Origin: Erythrobacter sp. QSSC1-22B | GTDB taxonomy: Bacteria; Pseudomonadota; Alphaproteobacteria; Sphingomonadales; Sphingomonadaceae | Length of the DNA stretch: 64,000 nt | NCBI RefSeq assembly: GCF_001678665.1 | Contig: NZ_LZRP01000009.1 | Span: 22,925-86,924, forward strand | Reading direction: 5' to 3' | Part shown: piece by piece, positions 18,568 to 27,552 of the stretch | How the letters are laid out: each line of letters opens with the position of its first letter | Numbering within the stretch: the first letter of the stretch is position 1 | The notes under the pieces: model-generated | The model's input: the letters and a program-made list of their open reading frames with translations, nothing else | The model's database searches: none | What the model was told of the DNA's origin: nothing | Program-made: the position numbers and the translations under genes

Positions 18568-19434
18568 TCAGGTCCAGACAGCCTCGGGCGGCAGGCTCAT
18601 CAGGATCGCATCGATATTGCCGCCGGTCTTGAGCCCGAACAGCGTGCCGCGATCGTAGACCAGATTGAACTCGGCATAGCGGCCGCGCCATTCGAGCTGG
18701 GTGAGCTTGTCGGCTTGGGTAAAATCGCTCTCCATCCGGCGGCGGACGAGCCTGGGGAAGATGTCGAGAAAAGCTTCGCCGACATCCTTGGTGAACCCGA
18801 AATTGCGCTCGAAAGCGGCGGCGTCGGGGCATTCGAGATGGTCGTAGAAGATTCCCCCGACCCCGCGATGGACACCGCGATGGGGGATGTAGAAATAGTC
18901 ATCCGCCCATTTGGAAAAGCGCTCGTAATAGGTCGGGTTGTGCGCGGCGCAGGTGGCGCGGAAGCGGGCGTGGAAATCCTCGGTGTCCTGCGCATAGGGG
19001 ATCGGCGGGTTGAGATCTGCCCCGCCCCCGAACCAGGATTTGCCGGTGACGAGGAACCGCGTGTTCATATGCACCGCGGGCACATGCGGGTTCGCCATAT
19101 GCGCCACGAGGCTGATCCCGGTGGCGCAGAAGCCCGGATCCTCGGCGGTGGCGCCGTTGATCGTCCCGGCGAATTCGGGCGCGAAATTGCCGCGCACGGT
19201 CGAGACGTTGACCCCGACCTTCTCGAAGACCTTGCCCTTCATCAATCCGCGGGTGCCGCCGCCGGGATCGTCATTGCCCTCTTCCTCGCGCTGCCATGGC
19301 GCATAATCGAAAGCCGCGTCCGAACCCGCCTCGCGCTCGATGGCCTCGAATTCGGCGCAGATCGCATCTCGCAATTGCTCGAACCACTGGCGGGCCTGCT
19401 CGGTCTGGTCGGTCGCATCGGTCGCATCGGTCAT
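18568..19434 (-). CDS. hemF: oxygen-dependent coproporphyrinogen III oxidase
   Basis: Start ATG 19434 gives 288 residues beginning MTDATDATDQ. Family blocks are MKGKVFEKVGVNVSTVRG, NPHVPAVHMNTRFLVT, WFGGGADLNPP, HRGVHRGVGGIFYDHLE and FNLVYDRGTLFGLKTGGN. HemF converts coproporphyrinogen III to protoporphyrinogen IX in haem synthesis using O2. The frame stays open far upstream, but that extension covers the divergent pdeM gene and is a shadow. The start is 45 bases from pdeM on the other strand. Confidence 0.96.
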   Translation of the reverse strand: MTDATDATDQTEQARQWFEQLRDAICAEFEAIEREAGSDAAFDYAPWQREEEGNDDPGGGTRGLMKGKVFEKVGVNVSTVRGNFAPEFAGTINGATAEDPGFCATGISLVAHMANPHVPAVHMNTRFLVTGKSWFGGGADLNPPIPYAQDTEDFHARFRATCAAHNPTYYERFSKWADDYFYIPHRGVHRGVGGIFYDHLECPDAAAFERNFGFTKDVGEAFLDIFPRLVRRRMESDFTQADKLTQLEWRGRYAEFNLVYDRGTLFGLKTGGNIDAILMSLPPEAVWT

Positions 19435-19479
19435 GTGCGAAGCCTTGCCATCGTCCCGGCGCTGCGGCAATAGCCTGGC

Positions 19480-20184
19480 ATGGTTCCCCTTTCGTTCGCC
19501 GGCCAGGAATGGCTCCTGACCAAGGGCCGTGCGCTCTACTGGCCGCGCGAGCGCGCCTTGCTGGTCGCCGATCTGCATCTCGAAAAGGGCAGCTTCTTCG
19601 CGCGCCACGGTCAGATGGTCCCGCCCTACGACAGCCGCGAGACGCTGGAGCGCGTGGCGCTGGCGATTCGCGAGACCGGCGCGCGCCGGGTGATCACGCT
19701 GGGGGACAATTTCCACGATTCGGATGGCTCGACCCGGCTCGAACAGCATGCCTGCGGGATGCTCGACGCGCTGACCAGCGCGGTCGACTGGGTCTGGATC
19801 ACCGGCAACCACGATCCGGACATGGAAGCGCGCTGCGGCGGGACGCTGGCCGAGGAGCTGGAGATCGGCGGCGTGGTGCTGCGCCACCGCGCGAAAACCG
19901 GCGAGACCCGCCCGGAACTGTCGGGCCACTTTCATCCACGGCTGCAAGTGACCGTCCATCGCCGCCATATCCGCCGCCCATGCGCGGTGGTGAGCACCAG
20001 CGAGGCGCCCGATGGAACCGCATCGGGGCGGATGATCCTGCCCGCCTTCGGGGCCTATACCGGCGGGATGAACGCCGCCGACCCCGCCATCCTCGAAGCG
20101 CTCCAGCCCGCCGAGCGGATCGACGCGATGGTCCATGCCAGCGACCGTCTGGCGACCTTCCCCCTGTGGCGCCGGGCTGCGTAA
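19480..20184 (+). CDS. pdeM: PdeM-type metallophosphoesterase, DNA-ligase-associated family
   Basis: A protein of 234 residues with calcineurin-like phosphoesterase motifs: VADLHLEKGS (metal Asp and His), TLGDNFHDSDG, ITGNHDPD and SGHFHPR. The sequence fits the ligase-associated DNA damage response endonuclease PdeM family, which often sits with a Lhr-type helicase and ligase; only this member is here. It is divergent from hemF. The substrate class is inferred from family knowledge. Confidence 0.85.
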   Translation: MVPLSFAGQEWLLTKGRALYWPRERALLVADLHLEKGSFFARHGQMVPPYDSRETLERVALAIRETGARRVITLGDNFHDSDGSTRLEQHACGMLDALTSAVDWVWITGNHDPDMEARCGGTLAEELEIGGVVLRHRAKTGETRPELSGHFHPRLQVTVHRRHIRRPCAVVSTSEAPDGTASGRMILPAFGAYTGGMNAADPAILEALQPAERIDAMVHASDRLATFPLWRRAA

Positions 20185-20296
20185 CCGCCACATTCAGGGA
20201 CGAATCTGACGACCGCGCGCGGAATCCCCTTCCCTCGCGCGGGAACAATGCTTATTTGCGCCGCTTGAACTTTGTAACCATTAAGGAGACAGCCCC

Positions 20297-20839
20297 ATAG
20301 CCCGTCCACCACGTCGTTCCATGCAGCCGCCGGTCAAGAGCGGTCCGCGATACGACACTTTCATTCAAGTTCCCAAGGTCCGCGTGATTGATCACGAAGG
20401 CGAGAACCTTGGCGTGATGTACACCCGCGAAGCGATGGAGCAGGCCAACGAAATCGGCCTCAATCTCGTCGAAGTGAGTCCCAATGCGGACCCGCCGGTG
20501 TGCAAGTTCCTCGATGTCGGCAAGCATCGCTACGAGGCGCAGAAAAAGGCCAATCTGGCGCGCAAGACGCAAAAGACCCAGGACATCAAGGAAGTGAAGA
20601 TGCGTCCCAACATCGACACCCATGATTACGAGGTGAAGATGCGCAACGTCACCAAGTTCATCGAGAACGGCGACAAGGTAAAGATCACCCTGCGCTTCCG
20701 TGGCCGCGAGATGGCGCATCAGCAATTGGGCATGGACCTGCTCAACCGCGTGCGCGACGATGTCGAGGAAATCGGCAAGGTCGAAGCCTTCCCGCGCCTC
20801 GAAGGCCGCCAGATGCTGATGGTGCTCTCGCCGCGCTGA
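20297..20839 (+). CDS. infC: translation initiation factor IF-3, apparent ATA start
   Basis: The conserved body runs [54 protein letters not shown], then [22 protein letters not shown] and [12 protein letters not shown]. The first ATG in frame is at 20321, but an AAGGAG lies at 20283-20288 and the correctly spaced codon is ATA at 20297-20299, followed in frame by ARPPRRS. IF-3 genes characteristically start with rare AUU, AUA or AUC codons that allow self-regulation, since IF-3 rejects non-canonical starts. With that start the protein has 180 residues. Confidence 0.93.
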   Translation: MARPPRRSMQPPVKSGPRYDTFIQVPKVRVIDHEGENLGVMYTREAMEQANEIGLNLVEVSPNADPPVCKFLDVGKHRYEAQKKANLARKTQKTQDIKEVKMRPNIDTHDYEVKMRNVTKFIENGDKVKITLRFRGREMAHQQLGMDLLNRVRDDVEEIGKVEAFPRLEGRQMLMVLSPR

Positions 20840-20845
20840 CCTTTC

Positions 20846-20871
20846 CGGCCGGATGCGACACACTCCGGCCG
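20846..20871 (+). terminator. hairpin after infC
   Basis: CGGCCGGA (20846-20853) pairs with TCCGGCCG (20864-20871) over a ten-base loop, seven bases after the infC stop. There is no T run, so it may be an imperfect terminator or an mRNA-stabilising structure. Confidence 0.4.
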
Positions 20872-20940
20872 ATTGGCTCCGGCCACCGGTTCTGCGTACC
20901 CGCTTTGCACCGCAGAGACCGTTGCTTAAGCGGTTGAATT

Positions 20941-21055
20941 CCGGCGCCCATGGGGATAATCGCCGGGCAATATTCGGCGTCGGCGGATAGGCGTTCCTGC
21001 GGAGGTTAGGAACGGATGCCCCGAGCGCTCTCCTGGCCCCCGCCTCCCTGGGGGC
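20941..21055 (+). promoter_or_regulatory. structured leader before the sulfur amino acid gene
   Basis: Three stem-loops precede the gene at 21080: CCGGCG/CGCCGG (20941-20946 with 20961-20966), CGTTCCT/AGGAACG (20992-20998 with 21008-21014, seven perfect pairs) and GCCCCC/GGGGGC (21036-21041 with 21050-21055). The ribosome site AGGAAGGA follows 9 bases later. A TTGAAT (20934-20939) and GATAAT (20955-20960) could be a promoter with a short 15-base spacer. Genes of this family are often controlled by S-adenosylmethionine-sensing RNAs, but I do not recognise a known riboswitch consensus. Confidence 0.45.
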
Positions 21056-21079
21056 GACTCGACAGGAAGGACTGCCGCA

Positions 21080-22390
21080 ATGAGCGACAGCATCATCGAC
21101 CCCACCACCCCGCGCAAGGCGCCCAAACCCGAAGTTACCAAGATTCAGGGGCGGCCGCTCAAGCCCTCCACGCTGATGATGGGCCATGGCTACGACCCGG
21201 TGCTGTCCGAGGGCAGCCTCAAGCCGCCGATCTTCCTTACCAGCACCTTCGCGTTCGAAAGCGCGGCGGCGGGCAAGCGCCATTTCGAGGGCATCACCGG
21301 CAAGCGCCCCGGCGGCGCCGACGGGCTGGTCTATTCGCGCTTCAACGGCCCCAATCAGGAAATCCTCGAGGATCGGCTGGGGATCTGGGACGGCGCGGAG
21401 GACGCGCTCAGCTTCTCCAGCGGCATGACCGCCATCACCGTGCTGATGCTCGCCTATGCCAGCCAGAACGACGTCATCGTCCATTCGGGCCCGCTCTATG
21501 CGGCAAGCGAAGGCTTCGTCGCCAAGGTGCTGGCCAAGTTCGGGGTGAAATATGTCGATTTCCCCGCCGGCGCGACTCGCGAGGAAATCGACGCCGTGCT
21601 CGCCAAGGCCAAGGCTATGGCTGCGGAGAACGGCGGCAAGGTCTGCATGGTCTATCTCGAAAGCCCGGGCAATCCGACCAATGCGCTGGTCGATGTCGAG
21701 GCAGTGCGCGATGCGCGCGATGCCGCCCTGGGCCCCGAGTGCCCGATCGCGATCGACAACACCTTCCTCGGCCCGCTGTGGCAGCGCCCGCTCGATCACG
21801 GTGCGGATATCGTGGTCTATTCGCTGACCAAATATGTCGGCGGCCATTCCGATCTGGTGGCGGGCTCGATCGCTGGCGCGCGCAAGTGGATGGATCCGGT
21901 CCGGTCCTTGCGCAATACGATGGGCGGGATCTGCGATCCCAACACCGCCTGGATGCTGCTGCGCTCGCTCGAAACCGTCGAACTGCGGATGCAGCGCGCC
22001 GGCGAGAATGCGGCCAAGGTGTGCGAGTTTCTTTCCCAGCATCCCAAGGTCGAACGGCTCGGCTATCTCGGCATGATCGCCGATGCCCGCCAGCAGGACA
22101 TCTACGATCGCCACTGCCTCGGTGCTGGCTCGACCTTCTCGGTCTTCATCAAGGGCGGCGAGGCGGAGTGCTTCCGCTTCCTCGACAATCTCACCATCGC
22201 CAAGCTGGCGGTGAGCCTGGGCGGGACCGAGACGCTTGCCAGCCATCCGGCTTCGATGACGCATCTCTCGGTGGCCGAAGGGCGCCGCGCGGAACTGGGT
22301 ATCGGCGACAATCTGGTGCGGATCTCGGTCGGGATCGAGGATGCCGACGATCTGATCGCCGATTTCGAACAGGCGCTCGAGCACGTCTGA
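21080..22390 (+). CDS. cystathionine gamma-synthase family PLP-dependent enzyme
   Basis: A protein of 436 residues with Cys/Met-metabolism PLP enzyme motifs: YSRFNGPNQEILEDRLG, AEDALSFSSGMTAI, YLESPGNPTN, IAIDNTFLGPLWQRP, and YSLTKYVGGHSD in which Lys251 should bind PLP. The C-terminal part has SLGGTETLASHPASMTH and VRISVGIED. It performs gamma-elimination or replacement on a homoserine ester or related sulfur amino acid. Cystathionine synthase, O-acylhomoserine sulfhydrylase and methionine gamma-lyase cannot be told apart from sequence alone. The leader before it folds into several hairpins. Confidence 0.9.
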   Translation: MSDSIIDPTTPRKAPKPEVTKIQGRPLKPSTLMMGHGYDPVLSEGSLKPPIFLTSTFAFESAAAGKRHFEGITGKRPGGADGLVYSRFNGPNQEILEDRLGIWDGAEDALSFSSGMTAITVLMLAYASQNDVIVHSGPLYAASEGFVAKVLAKFGVKYVDFPAGATREEIDAVLAKAKAMAAENGGKVCMVYLESPGNPTNALVDVEAVRDARDAALGPECPIAIDNTFLGPLWQRPLDHGADIVVYSLTKYVGGHSDLVAGSIAGARKWMDPVRSLRNTMGGICDPNTAWMLLRSLETVELRMQRAGENAAKVCEFLSQHPKVERLGYLGMIADARQQDIYDRHCLGAGSTFSVFIKGGEAECFRFLDNLTIAKLAVSLGGTETLASHPASMTHLSVAEGRRAELGIGDNLVRISVGIEDADDLIADFEQALEHV

Positions 22391-22404
22391 ACCGACCTGA
22401 ACCC

Positions 22405-23310
22405 GTGACCAGAATCGGTTTTCTCGGCTGCGCCGCGACGCTGCCCGCCAGCAATGGCGGCGCGGCGGCGCGGCGCGGCGATGCGTTCGAGCACGATCTC
22501 GAAGTGGCCGCGCTGCGGCCGGCCTTCGCTGCCGCCGGGCTGGAACTGGTCGAGATCGACTGGCGCGCCCCCCTTCCCGCTTTCGATGGTCTCGGCCTCA
22601 TCCTGCTTGGCACCGCCTGGGATTATCAGGACCATCCCGAAGAGTTCATAGCCCGGCTCGATGCGCTCGCGGACCGGGGGATTGCGATCTGCAATCCGCC
22701 CGAGGCGGTGCGATGGAATGCCGACAAGCGCTATCTCAAGGAACTTGCAGCCAGCGGAGCGGTGACCGTCCCGACGCTCTGGCGCGACGATGCCACCGCT
22801 GCCGACCTCGCTGCGGCCATGGATCAATTCGCCAGCGATCGCGTGGTGATCAAGCGCCGGATCGGCGCGGGCGGGCTCGGCCAGCACAGCTTCGCGCGCA
22901 ATAACTTGCCCGCCCCCGGTTGGCGCATGGGGCAGCCATGCATGATCCAGCCCTTCCTCCCCGCGATCCGTGAGGAGGGTGAATTCACCTTCGTGTTTAT
23001 CGACGGCGCGTTCAGCCATGGCGTGTGCAAGACCCCCGCCGCGGGCGACTATCGCATCCAGTCGCTGTTCGGTGGGCGCGAGGCGGCGTTCAGCCCGTCC
23101 GCGGGCGATCTCGCCACCGCTCAGGCGGTGGTCGATGCGCTGCCCTTCACCGATCTGCTCTACGCGCGGATCGACATGCTTCGCCTGCCCGACGGGCGGC
23201 TGGCGGTGATGGAGGCGGAGTTGATCGAACCCTATCTCTATCCCGAGCAGGGCCCGGCGCTGGGGCAGCGGCTCGCGGCGGCGATCGCCAAACGGCTAGC
23301 GAGAGCCTAG
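22405..23310 (+). CDS. ATP-grasp family protein, RimK/glutathione-synthetase-like
   Basis: GTG 22405, 14 bases after the preceding stop, gives about 301 residues beginning MTRIGFLGCAATLP. The middle has WNADKRYLKELAASGAVTVPTLW and VVIKRRIGAGGLGQHSF, the nucleotide-binding lysine and glycine loop of ATP-grasp ligases, followed by IQPFLPAIREEGEFTFVFID and the metal-binding VMEAELIEPYLYPEQG. These enzymes join a carboxylate to an amine or thiol. The close spacing with the PLP enzyme suggests an operon, perhaps with a cysteine- or homoserine-linked substrate, but that is inference. Confidence 0.85.
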   Translation: MTRIGFLGCAATLPASNGGAAARRGDAFEHDLEVAALRPAFAAAGLELVEIDWRAPLPAFDGLGLILLGTAWDYQDHPEEFIARLDALADRGIAICNPPEAVRWNADKRYLKELAASGAVTVPTLWRDDATAADLAAAMDQFASDRVVIKRRIGAGGLGQHSFARNNLPAPGWRMGQPCMIQPFLPAIREEGEFTFVFIDGAFSHGVCKTPAAGDYRIQSLFGGREAAFSPSAGDLATAQAVVDALPFTDLLYARIDMLRLPDGRLAVMEAELIEPYLYPEQGPALGQRLAAAIAKRLARA

Positions 23311-23840
23311 CCCCGCCACTCGCGGCGTTCCTCGGCCGCCTTGAGCACTTCATAGGCGACCTGCAGCTTCTGGAATTCGGCGGCAGCCTCGACATCACCC
23401 GGTTTGACGTCGGGGTGGACCTTCTTGGCCTTGTCGCGCCAGCCCTTCTTCACCGCGGCGAAATCGGCATCCGCTTCGAGCTCGAGAATTTCGAGAGCGC
23501 GCAGTTCGTCGGGGCTGCGCGATCCGTCGCCGCTGCTCGCCCAGCCGTAATGCTGCGCCTCGGCATAGCCCGCGGTCTCGCTCTGCTCGGCCTTGGTCCG
23601 GGCGGCTTTCTCTTCCTTGTCGAGGCCTTCGAAATAATCCCATTTGCGATTGTATTCGGCGGCGTGTGTCTGGCAGAAATACCAGCGCTCGGGATTGTTC
23701 GGAGCCTTGGGCGCCGGGCAATCGCCAGCTTCCTCGCAGCCGTGGCGGTCGCACAGCCGGATGGTCGCAGCCTCGCGACCGGCCTCGTAGCCGCGCCAGC
23801 GGGGAAAGCCCCAGTCGTTCGAACGGCGGGGCTTAGGCAT
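23307..23840 (-). CDS. J-domain protein with cysteine/histidine-rich N-terminus
   Basis: A protein of 177 residues. The C-terminal 60 residues form a J domain (LEILELEADADFAAVKKGWR, HPD at 142-144 in KKVHPDVKPGD, FQKLQVAYEVLKAAEERR) that should stimulate an Hsp70 ATPase. The first 60 residues contain Cys30, His33, Cys35, Cys41, Cys56 and His59, a possible metal site not found in ordinary DnaJ. The stop overlaps the end of the convergent ATP-grasp gene by four bases. This architecture is common in sphingomonads as an uncharacterised DnaJ-domain protein. Confidence 0.88.
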   Translation of the reverse strand: MPKPRRSNDWGFPRWRGYEAGREAATIRLCDRHGCEEAGDCPAPKAPNNPERWYFCQTHAAEYNRKWDYFEGLDKEEKAARTKAEQSETAGYAEAQHYGWASSGDGSRSPDELRALEILELEADADFAAVKKGWRDKAKKVHPDVKPGDVEAAAEFQKLQVAYEVLKAAEERREWRG

Positions 23841-24016
23841 GGCAGGGAAGCGCGCAAAAAGTCATTGGTCGGGCAATCATTGGCGTCAGTCTAGTCGCGG
23901 TGGCGGCAGATGCATAGGGCTGCAAAGGGTTGCGATACGAAATGTTGCATTGCAACGAAGCGTTCATCGACGACCGTTATGATCGCTTCACAAGGACGCC
24001 GACGAGCAAGGACCCG

Positions 24017-24175
24017 ATGAGCAAGCAACTGACCCTCTCCGCCACGTTTTGCGTCCTGACGATGGCGCTGTTCGCAATCGCGGGTGGCAAATCGCCGCCG
24101 AGCGGCATCGATCTGCGCGGGCCGGCGCTTTTTGCCGTATCGGCCAGCACGGCCCCGGTCAGCCTCGGGCAATAA
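24017..24175 (+). CDS. small secreted or membrane-anchored hypothetical protein
   Basis: ATG 24017 preceded by AAGGA gives 52 residues. The first 25 (MSKQLTLSATFCVLTMALFA, then IAGG) form a signal peptide or single membrane helix, and the rest (IDLRGPALFAVSASTAPVSLGQ) is short and neutral. An earlier in-frame ATG at 23930 is unlikely. Nothing recognisable. It lies convergent to pal, with the pal terminator between them. Confidence 0.45.
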   Translation: MSKQLTLSATFCVLTMALFAIAGGKSPPSGIDLRGPALFAVSASTAPVSLGQ

Positions 24176-24197
24176 ACCCGCAGACCGTCGGAAGAAA

Positions 24198-24225
24198 GCG
24201 CCCCCTCCCCTGAGGGAGAGAGCGC
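24198..24225 (-). terminator. rho-independent terminator of the tol-pal operon
   Basis: On the minus strand GCGCTCTCTCCC pairs with GGGAGGGGGCGC over a TCAG loop (12 pairs, two of them G-U) and is followed by TTTCTT. It starts 21 bases after the pal stop and ends the ybgC-tol-pal transcript. Confidence 0.75.
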
Positions 24226-24246
24226 GTTCCGGCTTACAGTCTCAAT

Positions 24247-24765
24247 TCAGTTGATTACGACGCTCGCGGCGCGCCGATTCTGCGCCCAGGCAGTCGGGTT
24301 CGAGCCGAGTTCCACAGGGCGTTCCTTGCCGTAGCTGACCGTGCGGATGCGGCTGGCGGGGATTCCCAGCGACACCAGATAGTTCTTGGCTGCATTGGCG
24401 CGTCGCTCGCCCAGCGCGAGGTTGTAGTCGCGCGTGCCGCGTTCGTCGGTGTGGCCTTCGATGGTGAAGGTCAGGTTCGAATGCTGGCTGAAATAGCGAC
24501 CCTGGTTCTGGAGCTTGGCCGAACTCGAGGTGTCGATATTGTAGCGATCGGTGTCGAAATAGACGACCGTATTGGCCGCACCTACCGCGTTGGTGAAGTG
24601 CTGTTGCGTACCAAGCGCGCCAGCAGCCGGGCCCGCAGTGGGAGCCGGAGTCGGCGTCGTGGTCTGCTGCGGCGGCGGCGGCAGTTCCTCGGGGGGTTTC
24701 TTCTGGCAGGCAGCCACGGCAAGCGTGCTGACTGCAAGGATGGTTGCGGCGAAGCGAGTATTCAT
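24247..24765 (-). CDS. pal: peptidoglycan-associated lipoprotein Pal
   Basis: A protein of 172 residues. The lipobox LAVAAC puts the lipidated cysteine at residue 20, then comes a proline/threonine-rich linker (about 24-48), then the OmpA-like domain (VVYFDTDRYNID, FTIEGHTDERGTRDYNLALGERRANA) that binds peptidoglycan diaminopimelate through the GHTDERG region. Pal anchors the outer membrane to the wall and works with TolB during constriction. It is the last gene of the tol-pal operon. Confidence 0.96.
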   Translation of the reverse strand: MNTRFAATILAVSTLAVAACQKKPPEELPPPPQQTTTPTPAPTAGPAAGALGTQQHFTNAVGAANTVVYFDTDRYNIDTSSSAKLQNQGRYFSQHSNLTFTIEGHTDERGTRDYNLALGERRANAAKNYLVSLGIPASRIRTVSYGKERPVELGSNPTAWAQNRRAASVVIN

Positions 24766-24824
24766 AAGTGCCGATCCTTTCAGCAGTTGAGTAAATTCGT
24801 CGGCGACCCCTTAATCCAATGATC

Positions 24825-26210
24825 TCAGGGCAGAATCGGTCCCCACGCGGGGTCCGACGCGTCCACCGGAGTCGGCAGGCGACGCTCGTTCTCGCCGGTC
24901 AGATCGACCTGCCACAGGCCGGTGGCACCCGAATTTCGCTCGGTGCGGAAGAATTGCACGATGCGGCCGTTGGGTGCCCAGGTCGGGGCTTCGTCCTGCC
25001 AGCTGTTGGTGAGATGGCGGATGTTGCGACCGTTCGTATTCATTACCGCGATCCGGAAATCGCCGGTGATATGGGTGAAGGCGATCTGGTCGCCGCGCGG
25101 GCTCCATTCAGGAGTCGCGGCGCGGCCGCCGAAGAACGACAGCCGCTGCTGGTCCGAGCCGTTGGCGTCCATCACATAGATCTGTTGGCTCCCCGAGCGG
25201 TCGCTCTCGAACACGATCTTGCTGCCATCGGGCGAATAGGAGCCGCCGATATCGATCCCGGGCGCATCGGTCAGTCGCTGGCTCTGCCCGCCCTGCGCGC
25301 TGACGCGGTAGATGTCGGTGTTGCCGTTGACCGCCATGGAATAGAGGATCGAACGCCCGTCGGGGCTCCAGCGCGGGGCGAAGGTCGGGTTCTCGCTCTG
25401 CGTCACCAGCGTTTGCTGCCCGCTGCCGATGTCGTAGACATAGATCCGCGGATTGCCGTCGACATAGCTGAGATAGACCAGCTGGCGGTAGTCGGGCGAA
25501 TAGCGCGGGGTCAGCGCGGTCGAGCGCCCGGTGGTGATGAAGCGATGGTTCGCGCCATCGCTGTCCATGATCGCCAGCCGCTTGGTGCGATTATCCTTGG
25601 GACCGGTCTCGGCGATATAGGCAATCCGGCTGTCGAAGAACGGGCTCTCCCCGGTCAGCCGCGAATAGATGAGGTCGGAGCATTTGTGCGCAGCCCGGCG
25701 CCAGTCGGCGGGCGGCACCACCCAGCCCTCGCGCACCAGCTCGCTTTGCAGCGCCATGTCGTAGAGGTAGCAGCCGACGGTCAGCCGCCCGTCGCTGCGT
25801 CCGCGGACATAGCCGTGGACCAGCATTTCGGCGCCACGATTGGACCATGTCGCCCAGCTCGGCGAGGTGATCTGCGCGAACTCGGGGCGCGGCAGGGCAT
25901 CGGGTCCGGTCGGCTCGAACAGCCCGTTGTTGCGCAGGTTCGCGGTGACCACGCGCGCCAGCTCGATCCCAAGCGCGGCGGTACCCGACTGGTTGGCGGG
26001 AGTCGGGACGTTGCGATCGGTGGCGAAGGCCGGGATCGCGATGCCTAGGTCGTCGAGATTGCCCTCGAAGCTGACCGAGCCCGACAGGCCTTCGCTCTCT
26101 TCGACAATCTCGATCGCGCCGCCTTCGGGTGGCGCTTCTCCCAGATCCTCGTTCTGCGCCGCGAGCGGCGCGGCGATAAAGATCATGGCGAAGGCGAAAA
26201 GCTGTTTCAT
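24825..26210 (-). CDS. tolB: Tol-Pal system protein TolB
   Basis: ATG 26210 overlaps the tolA stop as ATGA and begins a signal peptide (MKQLFAFAMIFIAAPLAAQ); length 461. After an N-terminal domain with ELARVVTANLRNNGLFEP come repeated beta-propeller blades marked by YSPDYRQLVYLSYVDGN, FAPRWSPDGRSILYSM, GSYSPDGSKIVFESDRSG and ATPEWSPRGDQIAFT. This periplasmic propeller binds Pal and the TolA C-terminus. Longer upstream frames are shadows of tolA. Confidence 0.96.
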   Translation of the reverse strand: MKQLFAFAMIFIAAPLAAQNEDLGEAPPEGGAIEIVEESEGLSGSVSFEGNLDDLGIAIPAFATDRNVPTPANQSGTAALGIELARVVTANLRNNGLFEPTGPDALPRPEFAQITSPSWATWSNRGAEMLVHGYVRGRSDGRLTVGCYLYDMALQSELVREGWVVPPADWRRAAHKCSDLIYSRLTGESPFFDSRIAYIAETGPKDNRTKRLAIMDSDGANHRFITTGRSTALTPRYSPDYRQLVYLSYVDGNPRIYVYDIGSGQQTLVTQSENPTFAPRWSPDGRSILYSMAVNGNTDIYRVSAQGGQSQRLTDAPGIDIGGSYSPDGSKIVFESDRSGSQQIYVMDANGSDQQRLSFFGGRAATPEWSPRGDQIAFTHITGDFRIAVMNTNGRNIRHLTNSWQDEAPTWAPNGRIVQFFRTERNSGATGLWQVDLTGENERRLPTPVDASDPAWGPILP

Positions 26211-27100
26211 TGCGCTAGGTTCCAATCGAAGCTGAAAGGATTTACGAGCTTCCAGGCCTCGTAATACTCCTCCGGCAAGTTGAACGGAGCAGCCAGTTGC
26301 ACCGCACGGATGGCCTGTTCCGCATGGCGCCCGGCCTGGGCACGGTTGGTATCGTTGACCCCGGTCTGGCGGACCATCGCAGGTCGCCCGTCGAGCGAAC
26401 CGTCCGGTTTTAACCGAAACCGCAGATAGGTGGTGATCTTTTCGACATCGGGACCGTTGGGCGGTTGCCAATGCGGCTTGATCTCGCGGGCGATCGCCTG
26501 AACCAGCGACGCCTTGGCGCTCGCGCCGATCTGCGATGCGGGGACGCGGGTCTCGCTGGTGCTTGCGCTGCTGCCCGCACCCTCGAGGAAATTATCGCCG
26601 AGCCGCGACCCGCCCGAGGGCTGCGCGGGTCTGGCAGGCTGCGCCGGGCGAGCAGCTTCGCGCGCAGGTGTTCGCGCGGGGGCAGCAGCGGCAGAGGGTT
26701 GGGCACGCGGTCGCTCGCGCCGTTGAGCGCGGGCAGGCGTAGGAGCCGGCGCAGGGCGAGACCGGGCAACCGGACGCGTGGCTGGCGCAGGTGTCTGAAC
26801 GCGTTCGACCGGGCGCGCGACAGGCTCCGACGGCAGCGGCGGGCTGTCGAGCGCGGGTGCGGGTGCCGGCGTATCGGACAGCGTCGGTGCTTCGGCGGCT
26901 CGGCTTTCCGCAACCGGTTCTGGCGCAGTCGCTGCCATCCCGACATCGGTCGCCAGATTGACCGTCATCCGCTCGGCCGGTTCGAACACAGGTTCGGTCT
27001 TGGGCTGCACCAGCAGCACGATGACCAGCAGCACATGCAGAGCGAAGGCCACCAACAGGCCGATCCGCTCCTCGCGCCGGAAGGTGCTTGCTTGCATCAT
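26207..27100 (-). CDS. tolA: TolA-like inner-membrane protein
   Basis: A protein of 297 residues with one N-terminal membrane helix (IGLLVAFALHVLLVIVLLVQ), a long proline/alanine/arginine-rich periplasmic stretch (about 75-180) instead of the alanine/lysine coil of enterobacterial TolA, and a C-terminal TonB/TolA-type domain (LVQAIAREIKPHWQPP, LRFRLKPDGSLDG). It spans the periplasm and transfers proton-motive force from TolQR to TolB-Pal. The assignment rests on domain layout and position between tolR and tolB. Confidence 0.92.
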   Translation of the reverse strand: MMQASTFRREERIGLLVAFALHVLLVIVLLVQPKTEPVFEPAERMTVNLATDVGMAATAPEPVAESRAAEAPTLSDTPAPAPALDSPPLPSEPVARPVERVQTPAPATRPVARSRPAPAPTPARAQRRERPRAQPSAAAAPARTPAREAARPAQPARPAQPSGGSRLGDNFLEGAGSSASTSETRVPASQIGASAKASLVQAIAREIKPHWQPPNGPDVEKITTYLRFRLKPDGSLDGRPAMVRQTGVNDTNRAQAGRHAEQAIRAVQLAAPFNLPEEYYEAWKLVNPFSFDWNLAQ

Positions 27101-27107
27101 CGTCTGG

Positions 27108-27551
<444 letters not shown>

Positions 27552-27552
27552 G

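Noticed and set aside
20840..21079. A SAM-II or SAM/SAH riboswitch before the cystathionine gamma-synthase family gene
   Set aside because: I could not find the conserved nucleotides of these classes; only generic hairpins are visible, so the leader is reported as unknown.
20252..22384. A 710-residue minus-strand frame across infC and the PLP enzyme gene
   Set aside because: It spans two well-supported genes and has no recognisable domain, so it is another antisense shadow.
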